Shown: positions 26,126 to 35,232, counted from the first letter of the stretch. The stretch is DNA of 64,000 bases from CAYORM01 sp964406375 (GCA_964406375.1 CAYORM010000006.1:1-64000), one strand, 5' to 3'. A program made the numbers and translations. The notes: a model not told the origin generated them from the letters alone.

Positions 26126-27139
26126 TCATTGCTGATAATCGGCGACGATGTCGGCCAGCGGCCGCTCGAAGGGGAAGGTCTCGATCGCCCCCGTCTGGTC
26201 GGCCGCGAGCTCGAGAACGGAGCCGACATTCTCACCTGTGACCAGCACACCCTGGATCAGGTGCTCGGTCTCCTCGGTCTGGCCGGTGGCGACCAGATAG
26301 GGGAAATAGGCCTTCCAGAAGCCGGAATATTGCGGCGCCAGCAGCACCGTGCTCTCGAGCGACCCGTCGGCTACAGCGGCCAGCCCGCCTTCGCTGCCGT
26401 CAACCGAGACCAGCAGGATCTGATCCTCCTTGCCGGCCCGCTCGACGACATTGGCCGCCGGGACGGTCAGGCTGTCACTGTTGCCGTAGATCAGGTCGAG
26501 ATTCGGATAGGCGGTCAGCCAGTTCTCGGTGATCTGCACCGCCCGCGTCGGATCCCAATTGGTCGGCTCCTGCGCCACGACGGTCACATCGGGATACGCG
26601 GCGAGCACGTCGGTGAAGCCGCCCGAGCGGTCGGTGTTCAGCCCCTGGCCGAGCAGCCCCTGCAGGTTCGCGACCTCGCCGCGCACCTCGCCATATTTCG
26701 CGCGCAGCAGCTCGACCGCGTATTCGCCGACGATGCGGCCGGTGTAGCGCTCGTCGAAGCCGAGGACCGCGGCGCAGCCGTCGATGCTGCTGTGCAGACA
26801 GACGATCGGGATGCCGGCCGCCTCGGCCTTCTGCATCGTCGGGCCGAAGGCGGCGGCGTCGATGAAGTTGACGGCGATGGCGTCGACACCCTCATTGATG
26901 AGGTTCTCGACGGCGAGGATCTGCTTGTTGACGTCGCCCTCGCCGCTGGTCACCACCAGCTCGAAGCCGTTGCGGCGGGCGGCCTCCTCGGCGCCTTCGA
27001 CCTCACCGAGATGGAAAGGGTTGCTGAGGTCGATCTGGACCAGCCCGATTCTCGGCGTGTCCTGCGCCCCGGCGGCCGGCGCCACGAGCACCGATGCGAG
27101 CGCCGCCGCGGACACCGCGGCGTTCCTGATGCGCGACAT
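26126..27139 (-). CDS. Sugar ABC transporter periplasmic binding protein
   Basis: 337 residues, RbsB/periplasmic-binding-protein-4 type. Signal peptide ends APAAGAQ (about residue 25). Mature start IGLVQIDLSNPFHLGEVEGAEEAARRNGFELVV is typical. Further marks are NLINEGVDAIAVNFIDAAAF, GIPIVCLHSSID and LLVSVDGSEGGLAAVADG. It would capture the sugar for the downstream ATPase and permease. It is the first gene of the operon, 73 bases from a LacI-type operator. Confidence 0.9.
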   Translation of the reverse strand: MSRIRNAAVSAAALASVLVAPAAGAQDTPRIGLVQIDLSNPFHLGEVEGAEEAARRNGFELVVTSGEGDVNKQILAVENLINEGVDAIAVNFIDAAAFGPTMQKAEAAGIPIVCLHSSIDGCAAVLGFDERYTGRIVGEYAVELLRAKYGEVRGEVANLQGLLGQGLNTDRSGGFTDVLAAYPDVTVVAQEPTNWDPTRAVQITENWLTAYPNLDLIYGNSDSLTVPAANVVERAGKEDQILLVSVDGSEGGLAAVADGSLESTVLLAPQYSGFWKAYFPYLVATGQTEETEHLIQGVLVTGENVGSVLELAADQTGAIETFPFERPLADIVADYQQ

Positions 27140-27211
27140 GCGTGTCCTCCCTCTTCTCGTTGGGTCCGGCGGCCTGCGAGCACGCGGGCACCACCCCGGA
27201 AGCCGCTCGAT

Positions 27212-27223
27212 GTTACCGGTATC
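27212..27223. promoter_or_regulatory. LacI-type operator O1
   Basis: GTTACCGGTATC, in the wider context ATGTTACCGGTATCTTAT. It is a near-palindrome centred on CCGG, 73 bases upstream of the sugar ABC operon. The same core recurs at 27280, 31123 and 35221. Confidence 0.75.
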
Positions 27224-27279
27224 TTATTAGGAGCGTCAACGTGTTCCCTCCGTCCAGGCGACGGTTGATCGCAGCGGAT

Positions 27280-27291
27280 GGTACCGGTACC
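27280..27291. promoter_or_regulatory. LacI-type operator O2
   Basis: GGTACCGGTACC is a perfect palindrome with the same TACCGGTA core, 39 bases upstream of the DUF4432 gene. Its centre is 68 bases from O1, so one dimer pair could bridge the divergent promoters. Confidence 0.7.
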
Positions 27292-27329
27292 GTCCAAGCG
27301 GACGGGATCGCAGGGCGGGGGAGGAAGCG

Positions 27330-28442
27330 ATGGTCGAGCTGTTCGGACGGGGCTGGACGCGGACCGAAATCGAGCGGCGGATCGGCCACCTCTCGCAGCT
27401 CGGCGGCATCCGGCTCGTCACATCGGACAACGGGCCGTCGCGCGGCGTGAGGCTGCTCGAGCTGCGGACGGGCACCGGGTTCGACTGCGACATCGCGCTC
27501 GAGCGCGGCATGGATGTCGGCCGCTGCACATATCGCGGTGCCTCGCTCGCCTGGATGCCGCCGACGCTCCTCGCCGGGCCCTGGCTGTTCGAGCAGCAGA
27601 CCGAGTTCGGCTGGCTGCGCTCGGTGCTGGGCGGGCTCAACAACACCTGCGGCCTCGTCCATATCGGCAATCCCGAAACCGCCGACGTCACGCATTACAA
27701 CTTCCCGGCCCGCCCCCGAGAGCGCTACGGCGTGCACGACCGCGCGGCGATGATCCCGGCCGAGCTCGTCTCCTTCGGCGAGCGCTGGGAGGGCGACCGA
27801 TGTTTCATCGAGGCGGTCGGGCGGGTGACCCAGGCGCAGGCCTATGGGGAGACGCTGGTGCTGACCCGCACCTACCGGGCCGAGCTGGGCCGCTCCGGCT
27901 TCGAGATGGAGGACGTTGTCGCCAATCGAGGCTACCTGCCGGTCGAGCACATGCTGCTCTATCATTTCAACATCGGCTTTCCGTTCCTCGACGAGGGGGC
28001 GGAGCTTGTCGCACCCTTCGACGGCCGACCCGAGCTGTTGTTCGGCGAGGCCGATCTCGACGATCCGGCGAGCTGGTCGCGCTTCTCGGCCCCGCAGCGG
28101 GGTGCGGTGCAGCAAACCTTCGCCCACCGCATGCGTCCGGACGCCGCCGGACAGGTGACCGTCGCGCTGGTCAATCCGCGCCTCGGCCCCGGGGGCACGG
28201 CGGTGGCCCTGCGCTACGACCATGCGACGCTGCCGCGCTACATCGAGTGGCGGATGATGGGCGAGGGCCAGTACGCCGTCGGGATCGAGCCCTGCACCAA
28301 CGGCTTCGGCCGCGAGGCGGTCCGCCGGGCGGGCGAGCTGATCACCCTCGCCCCCGGCGAGGAGCGGCGCTACCGCGTCGCGCTCGAGGTGGTCGAGGGT
28401 GAGGCGGCGATCGCCGCGCTGCGCGCCGCCGCGGCAGGCTGA
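27330..28442 (+). CDS. DUF4432 protein, aldose-epimerase-like fold
   Basis: 370 residues. GVRLLELRTGTGFDCDIALERGMDVGRCTYRGASLAWMPP and GGLNNTCGLVHIGNP are marks of DUF4432 proteins, which resemble galactose mutarotase. Catalytic candidates are the His in VEHMLLYHFNIGFPFLDEG and Glu in GIEPCTNGFGREA. It probably interconverts or epimerises the sugar imported by the divergent ABC system. It is a single gene under operator O2. Confidence 0.82.
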   Translation: MVELFGRGWTRTEIERRIGHLSQLGGIRLVTSDNGPSRGVRLLELRTGTGFDCDIALERGMDVGRCTYRGASLAWMPPTLLAGPWLFEQQTEFGWLRSVLGGLNNTCGLVHIGNPETADVTHYNFPARPRERYGVHDRAAMIPAELVSFGERWEGDRCFIEAVGRVTQAQAYGETLVLTRTYRAELGRSGFEMEDVVANRGYLPVEHMLLYHFNIGFPFLDEGAELVAPFDGRPELLFGEADLDDPASWSRFSAPQRGAVQQTFAHRMRPDAAGQVTVALVNPRLGPGGTAVALRYDHATLPRYIEWRMMGEGQYAVGIEPCTNGFGREAVRRAGELITLAPGEERRYRVALEVVEGEAAIAALRAAAAG

Positions 28443-28448
28443 AGCCGC

Positions 28449-29468
28449 CTACCCGCCGGCCTGCGCCGCCGCCCTGAGGCTCTCCACCAGCCGCTCGACC
28501 GTCAAGCCGTAGCGGCCCTGCAGATAGGGCAGCGAGCCGCATTCGATGAAAGCGTCCGGCAGGCCGATCCGGTCGAGCGGCACCGCGAGCCGCGCATCGA
28601 CGAGGCATTCGGCGAGGATCGTGCCGAGCCCGCCACTGCGCACATGGTTCTCCACCGAGACGATCCGCCGGGCCCGTCCGGCCGCCTCGAGGAAGCCGTC
28701 GCGGTCGAAGGGCTTGAGCGTCGCCACATGCAGCACGCCGAGCGCGATCCCCTCCGCCTCGAGGATTCGTGCCGCCTCGAGAACCCGGCCGGTCATCAGG
28801 CCGGTCGAGACGATCAGCGGGCCGTCGCCCTCGCGCAGCAGCGCCGCCCGCCCGATCTCGAACTGGTGTTGCGTCGGGTCGAAGACGACCGGCACGGCGG
28901 CGCGCTGCAGGCGCATATAGACCGGCCCGTCGACATCGACGATGGCGCGGGTCGCCTGCTCGATCTCGGTCGCATCGCAGGGATCGATAACCGTGAGGCC
29001 AGGGACGAGCCGCATCAGCCCGAGATCCTCGATCCCCTGATGCGTGCCGCCATAGCCGGTGGTCAGCCCCGGCAGGCCGGCGATGATGCGCACCGGCGCA
29101 CGGCTGTGGGCGCAGGCGATGGCGATGAAGTCGTAGGCGCGCCGCGTGGCGAAGACGCCATAGGTCGTGCAGTAGGGGATGCGGCCCGCCTTGGCGAGGC
29201 CGGCCGCCACCGCGATGAGGTTCTGCTCGGCCATGCCGACATTCCAGAACCGGTCGGGAAAGGCATCGCGGAAGGGCAGGATGTCGGTGTACTTGCCGAG
29301 ATCCGCGGTCAGCCCGACGATCTCGGGCCGCTCGTGCCCCAGCGCCACCAGCGCCCGGCCGAACGGCGCGTCGACATGGGTGACGCCCGCGACGCGCTGG
29401 ACCTCGCCCATGCCGGCGGTGCGGCCGCGCGCCGGTGCCCCCTGCCCCGCATCTACCCGCTCAACCAT
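28449..29468 (-). CDS. Transketolase, C-terminal subunit
   Basis: 339 residues. It holds the pyrimidine-binding and C-terminal domains of transketolase: GLTADLGKYTDI, NVGMAEQNLIAVAAGLAKAGRIPYCTTYGVF (catalytic Glu in EQN) and GYGGTHQGIEDLGLMRLVPG. The C-terminal domain ends with RIVSVENHVRSGGLG. ATG 29468 overlaps the N-subunit gene by 8 bases, so the two are coupled. Together they transfer a two-carbon unit between sugar phosphates. Confidence 0.9.
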   Translation of the reverse strand: MVERVDAGQGAPARGRTAGMGEVQRVAGVTHVDAPFGRALVALGHERPEIVGLTADLGKYTDILPFRDAFPDRFWNVGMAEQNLIAVAAGLAKAGRIPYCTTYGVFATRRAYDFIAIACAHSRAPVRIIAGLPGLTTGYGGTHQGIEDLGLMRLVPGLTVIDPCDATEIEQATRAIVDVDGPVYMRLQRAAVPVVFDPTQHQFEIGRAALLREGDGPLIVSTGLMTGRVLEAARILEAEGIALGVLHVATLKPFDRDGFLEAAGRARRIVSVENHVRSGGLGTILAECLVDARLAVPLDRIGLPDAFIECGSLPYLQGRYGLTVERLVESLRAAAQAGG

Positions 29469-30300
29469 GGGAGGCCTCCAGCTCCTCGGCGAGGCGCGCC
29501 CATTCATCCGCCTCGACCCTCACGAAGTGCGCCTTCTCGCGGGCCTCGAGCGTCGGCACACCGCGGCCGGGAAGGGTGCGCAGCACGATGACCTTCGGCC
29601 GGCCGTCCGCCGCCCGCGCATCGGCGAGTGCATCGGCGACCGCCTTCATGTCGTTGCCGTCGATCTCGGCGACCGACCAGCCGAAGGCCCGCCATTTGTC
29701 GGCCACCGGCTCGATCGGGATGACGATTGCGCCATCGGCCTGGATGCCGTTGCAGTCGACGAGCGCCACGAGATTATCGAGCCCGAAGGCCGGTGCGGCG
29801 AAGGCCGCCTCCCAGGTCGAGCCCTCCTGCAGTTCGCCGTCCGAAAGCTCGGCGAAGACCCGCGCGTCGCCATCGGCCTTGAGGGCGAGCGCCATGCCGA
29901 TCGCCTGGCCCAACCCGTGGCCGAGCGAGCCGCCGATCACCTCGACGCCGGGGGTGGTGTCCAGCGTGCTCATCTCCAGCCGGCTCTCATCCAGCCCGTA
30001 GCTGTCGAGCTCGTCGATCGGCAGGATGCCGGCCTCCGCCAGCGCCGCCCACAGCGCGATCGAATAATGCCCGGTGGACAGCACGAAACGGTCACGCCCC
30101 GGCCAGCGCGGATCGGCCGGGTCGTAGCGCATCTCGTGGAAGTAGAGCGCGGCGAGCAGGTCGGCGATGCCGAGTCCCTGGGCGAGATAACCCTGCCCCT
30201 TGCCGCGCGCCATCCGCATCATGTGCCGCCGCAGGATCCACGCCTTGTGTCGCAGGGCGTCGAGATCGGCAGGTCCGGCCGGGTGGTTGCGTCCGCTCAT
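29461..30300 (-). CDS. Transketolase, N-terminal (TPP-binding) subunit
   Basis: 279 residues. Seen are GKGQGYLAQGLGIADLLAALYF, FVLSTGHYSIALWAALAEAG and GSLGHGLGQAIGMALA. The TPP motif reads ELSDGELQEG followed by ALVDCNGIQADG, that is, Ser where most transketolases have the first Gly of GDG. Split transketolases of this kind serve special sugar pathways, such as the one for apulose 4-phosphate. The gene lies 10 bases after the SDR gene. Confidence 0.9.
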   Translation of the reverse strand: MSGRNHPAGPADLDALRHKAWILRRHMMRMARGKGQGYLAQGLGIADLLAALYFHEMRYDPADPRWPGRDRFVLSTGHYSIALWAALAEAGILPIDELDSYGLDESRLEMSTLDTTPGVEVIGGSLGHGLGQAIGMALALKADGDARVFAELSDGELQEGSTWEAAFAAPAFGLDNLVALVDCNGIQADGAIVIPIEPVADKWRAFGWSVAEIDGNDMKAVADALADARAADGRPKVIVLRTLPGRGVPTLEAREKAHFVRVEADEWARLAEELEASHG

Positions 30301-30310
30301 CAGCCGTCTC

Positions 30311-31099
30311 TCAATCCCTGTCGAGCCCGCCGGAAAGGTTCAACCGCTCGGCCGTCAGATAGGCCGGCGCATCGCAGACGAGCCAGATGACGCCCTCGGC
30401 GATCTCCTCGCAGCCGGCGCGGTAGCCGAGCGGGATCCGGGCGGTACGCTCGGCGAGGAAGCGGTCGAAATCGCCGGTGCGGCCCTCGATCTCGGCGATC
30501 TGCCGCTCGGTCTTCTCCTGCAGCGCCGTGTCCATCATGCCGGGGGCGAGGCTGTTGACCTGGATGCCGAAGGGCGCGAGGGCGACCGCCGCGGCCCGCG
30601 TGATCGCATCGACCGCGGCCTTGCTGGCGGCATAGGCGAGATAGTTGGGCAGCGCCATGCGCGAGGCCGGCGAGGTGATGTTGACGATGCGGCCGCGCCG
30701 CTGCCCGGCCATCGCGCGCCCGGCCGCGGCGGTGGCCAGTGCCACCGCCCGGACATTGAGGTCGAGGGTGCGGTCCCAGGTCTCCGCGCGCATCTCGAGG
30801 AAGCGCTCGATCGTGCCGAACCCGGCATTGTTCACGAGGGCGTCGAGCCGGCCCTGGCGGGCCAGCACCGCCTCGACCATGTGCGCCGGCGCATCGGCTT
30901 CGGAGAGATCGACCCGCTCGGCCCAGCCGCCGCATTCGGCGGCCGTGTCTGCCGCCCGCGCCGCATCGATGTCGGCGACGCAGACGCGCCAGCCGCGCCG
31001 CCCGAGACCCAGCGCGATCGCCCGTCCCAGCCCCTGCGCACCGCCGGTGACGATGGCGACGGGCGTGCCCGCGCCACCCGCTTCCCCCGCCTCGCTCAT
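30311..31099 (-). CDS. Short-chain dehydrogenase/reductase
   Basis: 262 residues, classical SDR. Cofactor motif VTGGAQGLGRAIAL, then NNAG at about 88-91, the catalytic Ser in ITSPAS and YAASK (Tyr-Lys). VADIDAARA after strand 2 suggests NAD preference (Asp). It is first in the transketolase operon and probably oxidises a polyol or sugar. ATG 31099 is 24 bases from operator O3. Confidence 0.9.
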   Translation of the reverse strand: MSEAGEAGGAGTPVAIVTGGAQGLGRAIALGLGRRGWRVCVADIDAARAADTAAECGGWAERVDLSEADAPAHMVEAVLARQGRLDALVNNAGFGTIERFLEMRAETWDRTLDLNVRAVALATAAAGRAMAGQRRGRIVNITSPASRMALPNYLAYAASKAAVDAITRAAAVALAPFGIQVNSLAPGMMDTALQEKTERQIAEIEGRTGDFDRFLAERTARIPLGYRAGCEEIAEGVIWLVCDAPAYLTAERLNLSGGLDRD

Positions 31100-31122
31100 C
31101 TCGGTTCGCTCCTCCAGATTAT

Positions 31123-31134
31123 GTTACCGGTATC
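31123..31134. promoter_or_regulatory. LacI-type operator O3
   Basis: GTTACCGGTATC, identical over 12 bases to O1 and O4. It lies between the SDR-transketolase operon (24 bases) and the divergent lacI-type gene (60 bases), so autoregulation is likely. Confidence 0.78.
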
Positions 31135-31193
31135 ACTAGCAGCGTCGCACGGAAGTGGCAAGGCCGCGGCGGGCGCCCTAACATCGTGGAATC

Positions 31194-32336
31194 GTGAGCG
31201 ACACTTCGAGAAAACCCCGTCAGCGGGCGGGAAGCTGGATTCGCATGGATGACGTCGCGCGGCTCGCCGGCGTCGCCAAGATGACCGTCTCCCGCGCCCT
31301 CCGATCGCCCGACAAGGTGGCGGAAGAGACCCGTCGCCGGGTCGAGGACGCCATGCGCACGCTCGGCTATGTGCCGAACCGGATCGCCGGCAATCTGTCG
31401 GCGGCGCGCAGCACGCTCGTCGCCGTCATCGTGCCGACGATCCAGCACGCGATCTTCGCCGAGACGGTGCAGGGTCTGTCGGAGATCCTGCGCCCCGCCG
31501 GGCTGCAGCTGCTGGTCGCCGATACCGGCTATTCGATCGAACGCGAGGACGAGCTGGTCCTGTCGCTGCTCGGCCACCGTCCGTCCGCCGTGGTGCTGAC
31601 CGGCACCACCCGGTCGGAGACCGGACGGCGGATGCTGGCGCGGCTGGACGTGCCGGTCGTCGAGACCTGGGAGACGACCGATACGCCGGTCGACATGGCG
31701 GTGGGCTATTCCAACCGTGCCGCCGGCGAGCAGATGACGCGGGCGCTCATCGACTGCGGCTACCGCCGGATCGCCTTCGTCAACGGCCCGGTCGACCACA
31801 ATGAGCGGGCGCTTCACCGCGAGGAGGGCTATGGCGCGGCGATCCGTGCGGCGGGGCTGGGCGAGCCGGTGATCCACCGCATCGCCGGCATCGACCGGAT
31901 CCGCTACGACCAGGGACGGGAGGCGCTGGCGGCACTGCTCGACCGTCATGCGGATCTCGACGCCGTGTTCTTCACCAACGACGTTTTCGCGGTCGGCGGG
32001 GTGATGGAATGCCGTGCCCGCGGCATCCGGGTGCCCGACGAGATCGGCATCGCCGGCTTCCACGACCTCGACGTCTCGCAGGTCTGCGAGCCGCCGGTGA
32101 CGACCGTGCACGTCCCCGGCTATGAGATCGGCCGGCAGGCCGGCGATCTGATCGTCCGCCGGCTGGAGGGCGAACAGCTCGCCGGCACGCGGGTCGAGAT
32201 CCCCTTCCGCCTCGTGATGCGGGCGAGCACCGCACGGACCGCCGCCGCCGGGCGAGCCGCGCCTCAGCGGGCCGCCGCCGGCAGGAAGAGGGCGAGGTCG
32301 GGGACGGCGAGCAGGAAGGCCAGCACCGCGAGCTGA
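31194..32336 (+). CDS. LacI-family transcriptional regulator
   Basis: 380 residues. HTH near residue 17: RMDDVARLAGVAKMTVSRALRSPDKVAEETRRRVEDAM, with hinge YVPNRIAGNLSAARS. The sugar-binding core includes VAVIVPTIQHAIFAETVQGLSEIL, AVFFTNDVFAVGGVMECRARGIRVPDEIGIAGF and PPVTTVHVPGYEIG. It resembles gluconate-type GntR regulators. GTG 31194 is the start. A basic tail of about 40 residues runs 73 bases into the convergent dctM gene. It most likely binds the four TACCGGTA operators nearby. Confidence 0.9.
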   Translation: MSDTSRKPRQRAGSWIRMDDVARLAGVAKMTVSRALRSPDKVAEETRRRVEDAMRTLGYVPNRIAGNLSAARSTLVAVIVPTIQHAIFAETVQGLSEILRPAGLQLLVADTGYSIEREDELVLSLLGHRPSAVVLTGTTRSETGRRMLARLDVPVVETWETTDTPVDMAVGYSNRAAGEQMTRALIDCGYRRIAFVNGPVDHNERALHREEGYGAAIRAAGLGEPVIHRIAGIDRIRYDQGREALAALLDRHADLDAVFFTNDVFAVGGVMECRARGIRVPDEIGIAGFHDLDVSQVCEPPVTTVHVPGYEIGRQAGDLIVRRLEGEQLAGTRVEIPFRLVMRASTARTAAAGRAAPQRAAAGRKRARSGTASRKASTAS

Positions 32337-33577
32337 AGCCCGATGAACGGGATCACCGAGCGGAAGATCTCCGCCAGCGTCACATCGGGTGGTGCCACGC
32401 CCTTGAGGTAGAAGCAGGACGGACCGAAGGGCGGCGAGACATAGGCGATCTGCATCGCCACGCAGAAGACGATGCCGAACCAGACCGGATCATAGCCCAG
32501 GGTACGCACCACCGGCACGAAGACCGGCATCACCAGAAGGCAGATGCCGATCCAGTCCATGAAGCAGCCGAGCACCAAGAGGATCGCCACCATGACCAGG
32601 ATGATGCCCATCGGCGGGAGGTCCATCCCGGCGAACAGCCCCTGCAGGTAATGCGTGCCGCCGAGCAGGTTGTAGGCGCCGATCAGCGCGGTCGCGCCGA
32701 AGGTCAGCCAGATCAGATTGCCGCAGGTGATCAGCGTCTGCGTCAGCGCGGCGCGCAGCTGCGCGAGGTCGAGCTCGCGGCGCGACAGGGCGATGGCGAG
32801 CGCGCCGAGGGCGCCGAGCCCCGCCGCCTCAGTCACCGTCGCGACGCCGCCATAGATCGTGCCGAGCACCAGCACCACCAGCAGCACCGGCAGCGCCACC
32901 GCCTTCGCCGCCGCCAGCTTCTCGGCGGCGCTCACGACATGGCCGGTATCGGCGGGCAGCGGCGCACTCGCCGGATCGAGCTGGGCGCGCAGCACAACAT
33001 AGCCGATATAGAGCAGCGCCATCACGATGCCGGGGCCGATCGCCGCGAGGAACAGGTCCCCGATCGAGGCGCCAGCCATCAGCCCGTAGAAGATCAGCAC
33101 GACGCTGGGCGGGATCATCGCGCCGAGCGAGCCGCCGGCGCAGATGGCGCCCATGGCGAGCCGCCGGTCGTAACCCAGCTTCAGCATCTGAGGCAGCGCG
33201 ACGAGGCCGAGGATGACGATCTCGCCGCCGGCGACCCCCATCATCGCCGCCATGATCACCGCGAGCAGCAATGTCTGCACCGCGACGCCGCCGCGCCATC
33301 GCCCCGACCACAGATGCAGCGCCTGGTAGAGATCGCGCGCCACGCCCGATCGTTCGAGGATCGAGGCCATCAGCACGAAGAAGGGAACGGCGACCAACGA
33401 GTATTCGAGTGACAGCGTGCCGATCCGGCTGGCCACGAGCCGCAGCCCCGCCGGTCCGGTCGTCATCAGGACGAGGCCAATCGCGACCGTGAAGGTGACG
33501 ATCGCGAGCGGCACCCGCATCAGCATGAGGATGACCATCGCGGCCACGAGGCCGGCGGTCACGAGCCCGAGATCCAT
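32264..33577 (-). CDS. TRAP transporter large permease (DctM)
   Basis: 437 residues, about 12 membrane helices. Family marks are VPFFVLMASILERSGVARDLYQAL, GAICAGGSLGAMIPPSVVLIFYG and MDWIGICLLVMPVFVPVVRTLGYDPVWFGIVF. It is the sodium- or proton-driven translocation subunit working with DctQ and the binding protein. It is last in the three-gene operon. Confidence 0.92.
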   Translation of the reverse strand: MDLGLVTAGLVAAMVILMLMRVPLAIVTFTVAIGLVLMTTGPAGLRLVASRIGTLSLEYSLVAVPFFVLMASILERSGVARDLYQALHLWSGRWRGGVAVQTLLLAVIMAAMMGVAGGEIVILGLVALPQMLKLGYDRRLAMGAICAGGSLGAMIPPSVVLIFYGLMAGASIGDLFLAAIGPGIVMALLYIGYVVLRAQLDPASAPLPADTGHVVSAAEKLAAAKAVALPVLLVVLVLGTIYGGVATVTEAAGLGALGALAIALSRRELDLAQLRAALTQTLITCGNLIWLTFGATALIGAYNLLGGTHYLQGLFAGMDLPPMGIILVMVAILLVLGCFMDWIGICLLVMPVFVPVVRTLGYDPVWFGIVFCVAMQIAYVSPPFGPSCFYLKGVAPPDVTLAEIFRSVIPFIGLQLAVLAFLLAVPDLALFLPAAAR

Positions 33578-33580
33578 CGC

Positions 33581-34078
33581 TCAATCCCTCGCGGCGCCGG
33601 CCGCGAGGCGGCGGATGGCCTGGACCGTGACGCCGATCGCGTGGAGCAGCATCAGCACGAGGCCGATCCAGATGGTGGGCAGCAGCAGCGCCGGGATCGG
33701 CGGATTCCAGGCACTGCCCGAGGTCTCCCAGCGCATCATCGTCACCCAGGCGGGCGAGGCCGTGGCATAGGCCAGAATGGCGAAGCAGGCGGTGCCGACG
33801 ACGCCGTTCACGATGTCCAGCCGCAGCCGCCAATGCCCCGGGAGGACGTCATAGAGGGAGGAGATGGCGATCTGCTGGCCCTTCCGGGCCGCGCAATACC
33901 CGCCGATCAGGAAGCCGATGGCGCAGAGGAAGGTCGTCGTCTCATGCGCCCACAGGGTCGGCGCATCGAAGACGTAGCGGGCCACCACCTCATAGCCGGT
34001 GACCGCGATCCCGGCGAGGAAGCACCAGCAGACGATCGCGCCCAGCCATCCGGCCAGGCGGTCGAGCGCAGCTTCCAT
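33581..34078 (-). CDS. TRAP transporter small permease (DctQ)
   Basis: 165 residues with four membrane helices. VVARYVFDAPTLWAHETTTFLCAIGFLIGGYCAARKGQQIAI is a clear DctQ pattern. It pairs with the large permease 3 bases downstream. Confidence 0.9.
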   Translation of the reverse strand: MEAALDRLAGWLGAIVCWCFLAGIAVTGYEVVARYVFDAPTLWAHETTTFLCAIGFLIGGYCAARKGQQIAISSLYDVLPGHWRLRLDIVNGVVGTACFAILAYATASPAWVTMMRWETSGSAWNPPIPALLLPTIWIGLVLMLLHAIGVTVQAIRRLAAGAARD

Positions 34079-34143
34079 CCCTCTCCCCTTTTATCCCCCA
34101 AGCCACGCGCGGGACGGCCAGCGGGGGCCGCCCCGTTTCGCGC

Positions 34144-35166
34144 TCAGTCGAGCAGGCCGATACGGGCCATGAAAGCCCGGTGCGCCTCGAGCACCCGCTG
34201 CGCCTCCGGACTGTCGGCTGCATAGGCCTCCCAGCCGCCCGCCGCGATCTCGCGGAAGCGGGCGCGGTCCTCGCTCGACCAGTCGATCACCTCGACGCCG
34301 CCGGCCTCGGCATCGGCCCGCAGCGCATCGGCGTCGGCGAGGTCGGAGCGCATCAGCAGCCGCAGCTGCAGTTCGTCCGACATCGCCAGCATGATCGCCT
34401 TCACATCCTCCGGCAGCGCGTCCCAGCGCGCTTTCGTCACCGTGATCTGGTGCAGCGGCATCGAATGGATGCCGGGATAGATCGGGTAGGGCGCGATCGT
34501 GTGATAGCCGAGATCGTGGTTCAGCGCGTAGACGCCGGCATCGGCGGCGCTGATCACCCCCTGTTCGAGCGAGGTGTAGATCTCCGAGACGGGCAGGCCG
34601 ACCGGGGTGGCGCCGGCGCGGCTCAGCACCTCGGAGGCGAGGCCGGCGGGCGCGCGGACCTTCACCCCGGCGAGATCGTCGAGGGTGCGGATCGGTACCG
34701 CCGAGACGAATGCCTCACGGCCGGTGACGACGCAGCCGATCGCCTGGACGTCATAGGGGTCGACCAGCTCCTGCAGCAGCTCCATCCCGCCGCCATAGCG
34801 GCAGAACTGGTAGACCTGCCAGGGGCTGTCATAACCGGCCGTGAGGTCGCCGAGCACGGCGAAGGCCTTGTCCTTGCCGGTCGAGACGTTGATGCCGGTG
34901 AACTCGCCGTCGAGGATCCCGTCGCCGACCGCCTCCATCACCTCGGTCAGCCCGACCACCGCGCCGATCGGCAGCCATTCGATCTCGACCCGGCCACCCG
35001 TCGCGACGGCCACGTCATCGGCCCATTCCTCGAGCACCTGATAGATCAGATCGCCGGCGACCGTGGAGACCTGCATCCGCCAGACCTCTGCCTGGGCCGC
35101 CCCCGCCATGCCGGCCAGGAGCGCCGCCGCCCCGACGCCCAGCGCGAACCTCGTCGCATTCCTCAT
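34144..35166 (-). CDS. TRAP transporter periplasmic binding protein (DctP)
   Basis: 340 residues. Signal peptide ends AGAAQAE (about residue 26). GVKVRAPAGLASEVLSRAGATPVGLPVSEIYTSLEQGVISAAD carries the conserved Arg that binds carboxylates in DctP proteins and the family tail. So the cargo is probably an organic or sugar acid. ATG 35166 has GGAGG 8 bases upstream. Operator O4 lies 55 bases upstream, which ties it to the LacI regulon. Confidence 0.9.
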   Translation of the reverse strand: MRNATRFALGVGAAALLAGMAGAAQAEVWRMQVSTVAGDLIYQVLEEWADDVAVATGGRVEIEWLPIGAVVGLTEVMEAVGDGILDGEFTGINVSTGKDKAFAVLGDLTAGYDSPWQVYQFCRYGGGMELLQELVDPYDVQAIGCVVTGREAFVSAVPIRTLDDLAGVKVRAPAGLASEVLSRAGATPVGLPVSEIYTSLEQGVISAADAGVYALNHDLGYHTIAPYPIYPGIHSMPLHQITVTKARWDALPEDVKAIMLAMSDELQLRLLMRSDLADADALRADAEAGGVEVIDWSSEDRARFREIAAGGWEAYAADSPEAQRVLEAHRAFMARIGLLD

Positions 35167-35220
35167 CGCTTTCCTCCCACATAGGCACGCCGGCACGGCC
35201 CGACGCGTCGATCGCTGAAT

Positions 35221-35232
35221 GTTACCGGTATC
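35221..35232. promoter_or_regulatory. LacI-type operator O4
   Basis: GTTACCGGTATC again, 55 bases upstream of the TRAP operon, in the context ATGTTACCGGTATCACAT. It shares 14 or more bases with O3. Confidence 0.78.
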
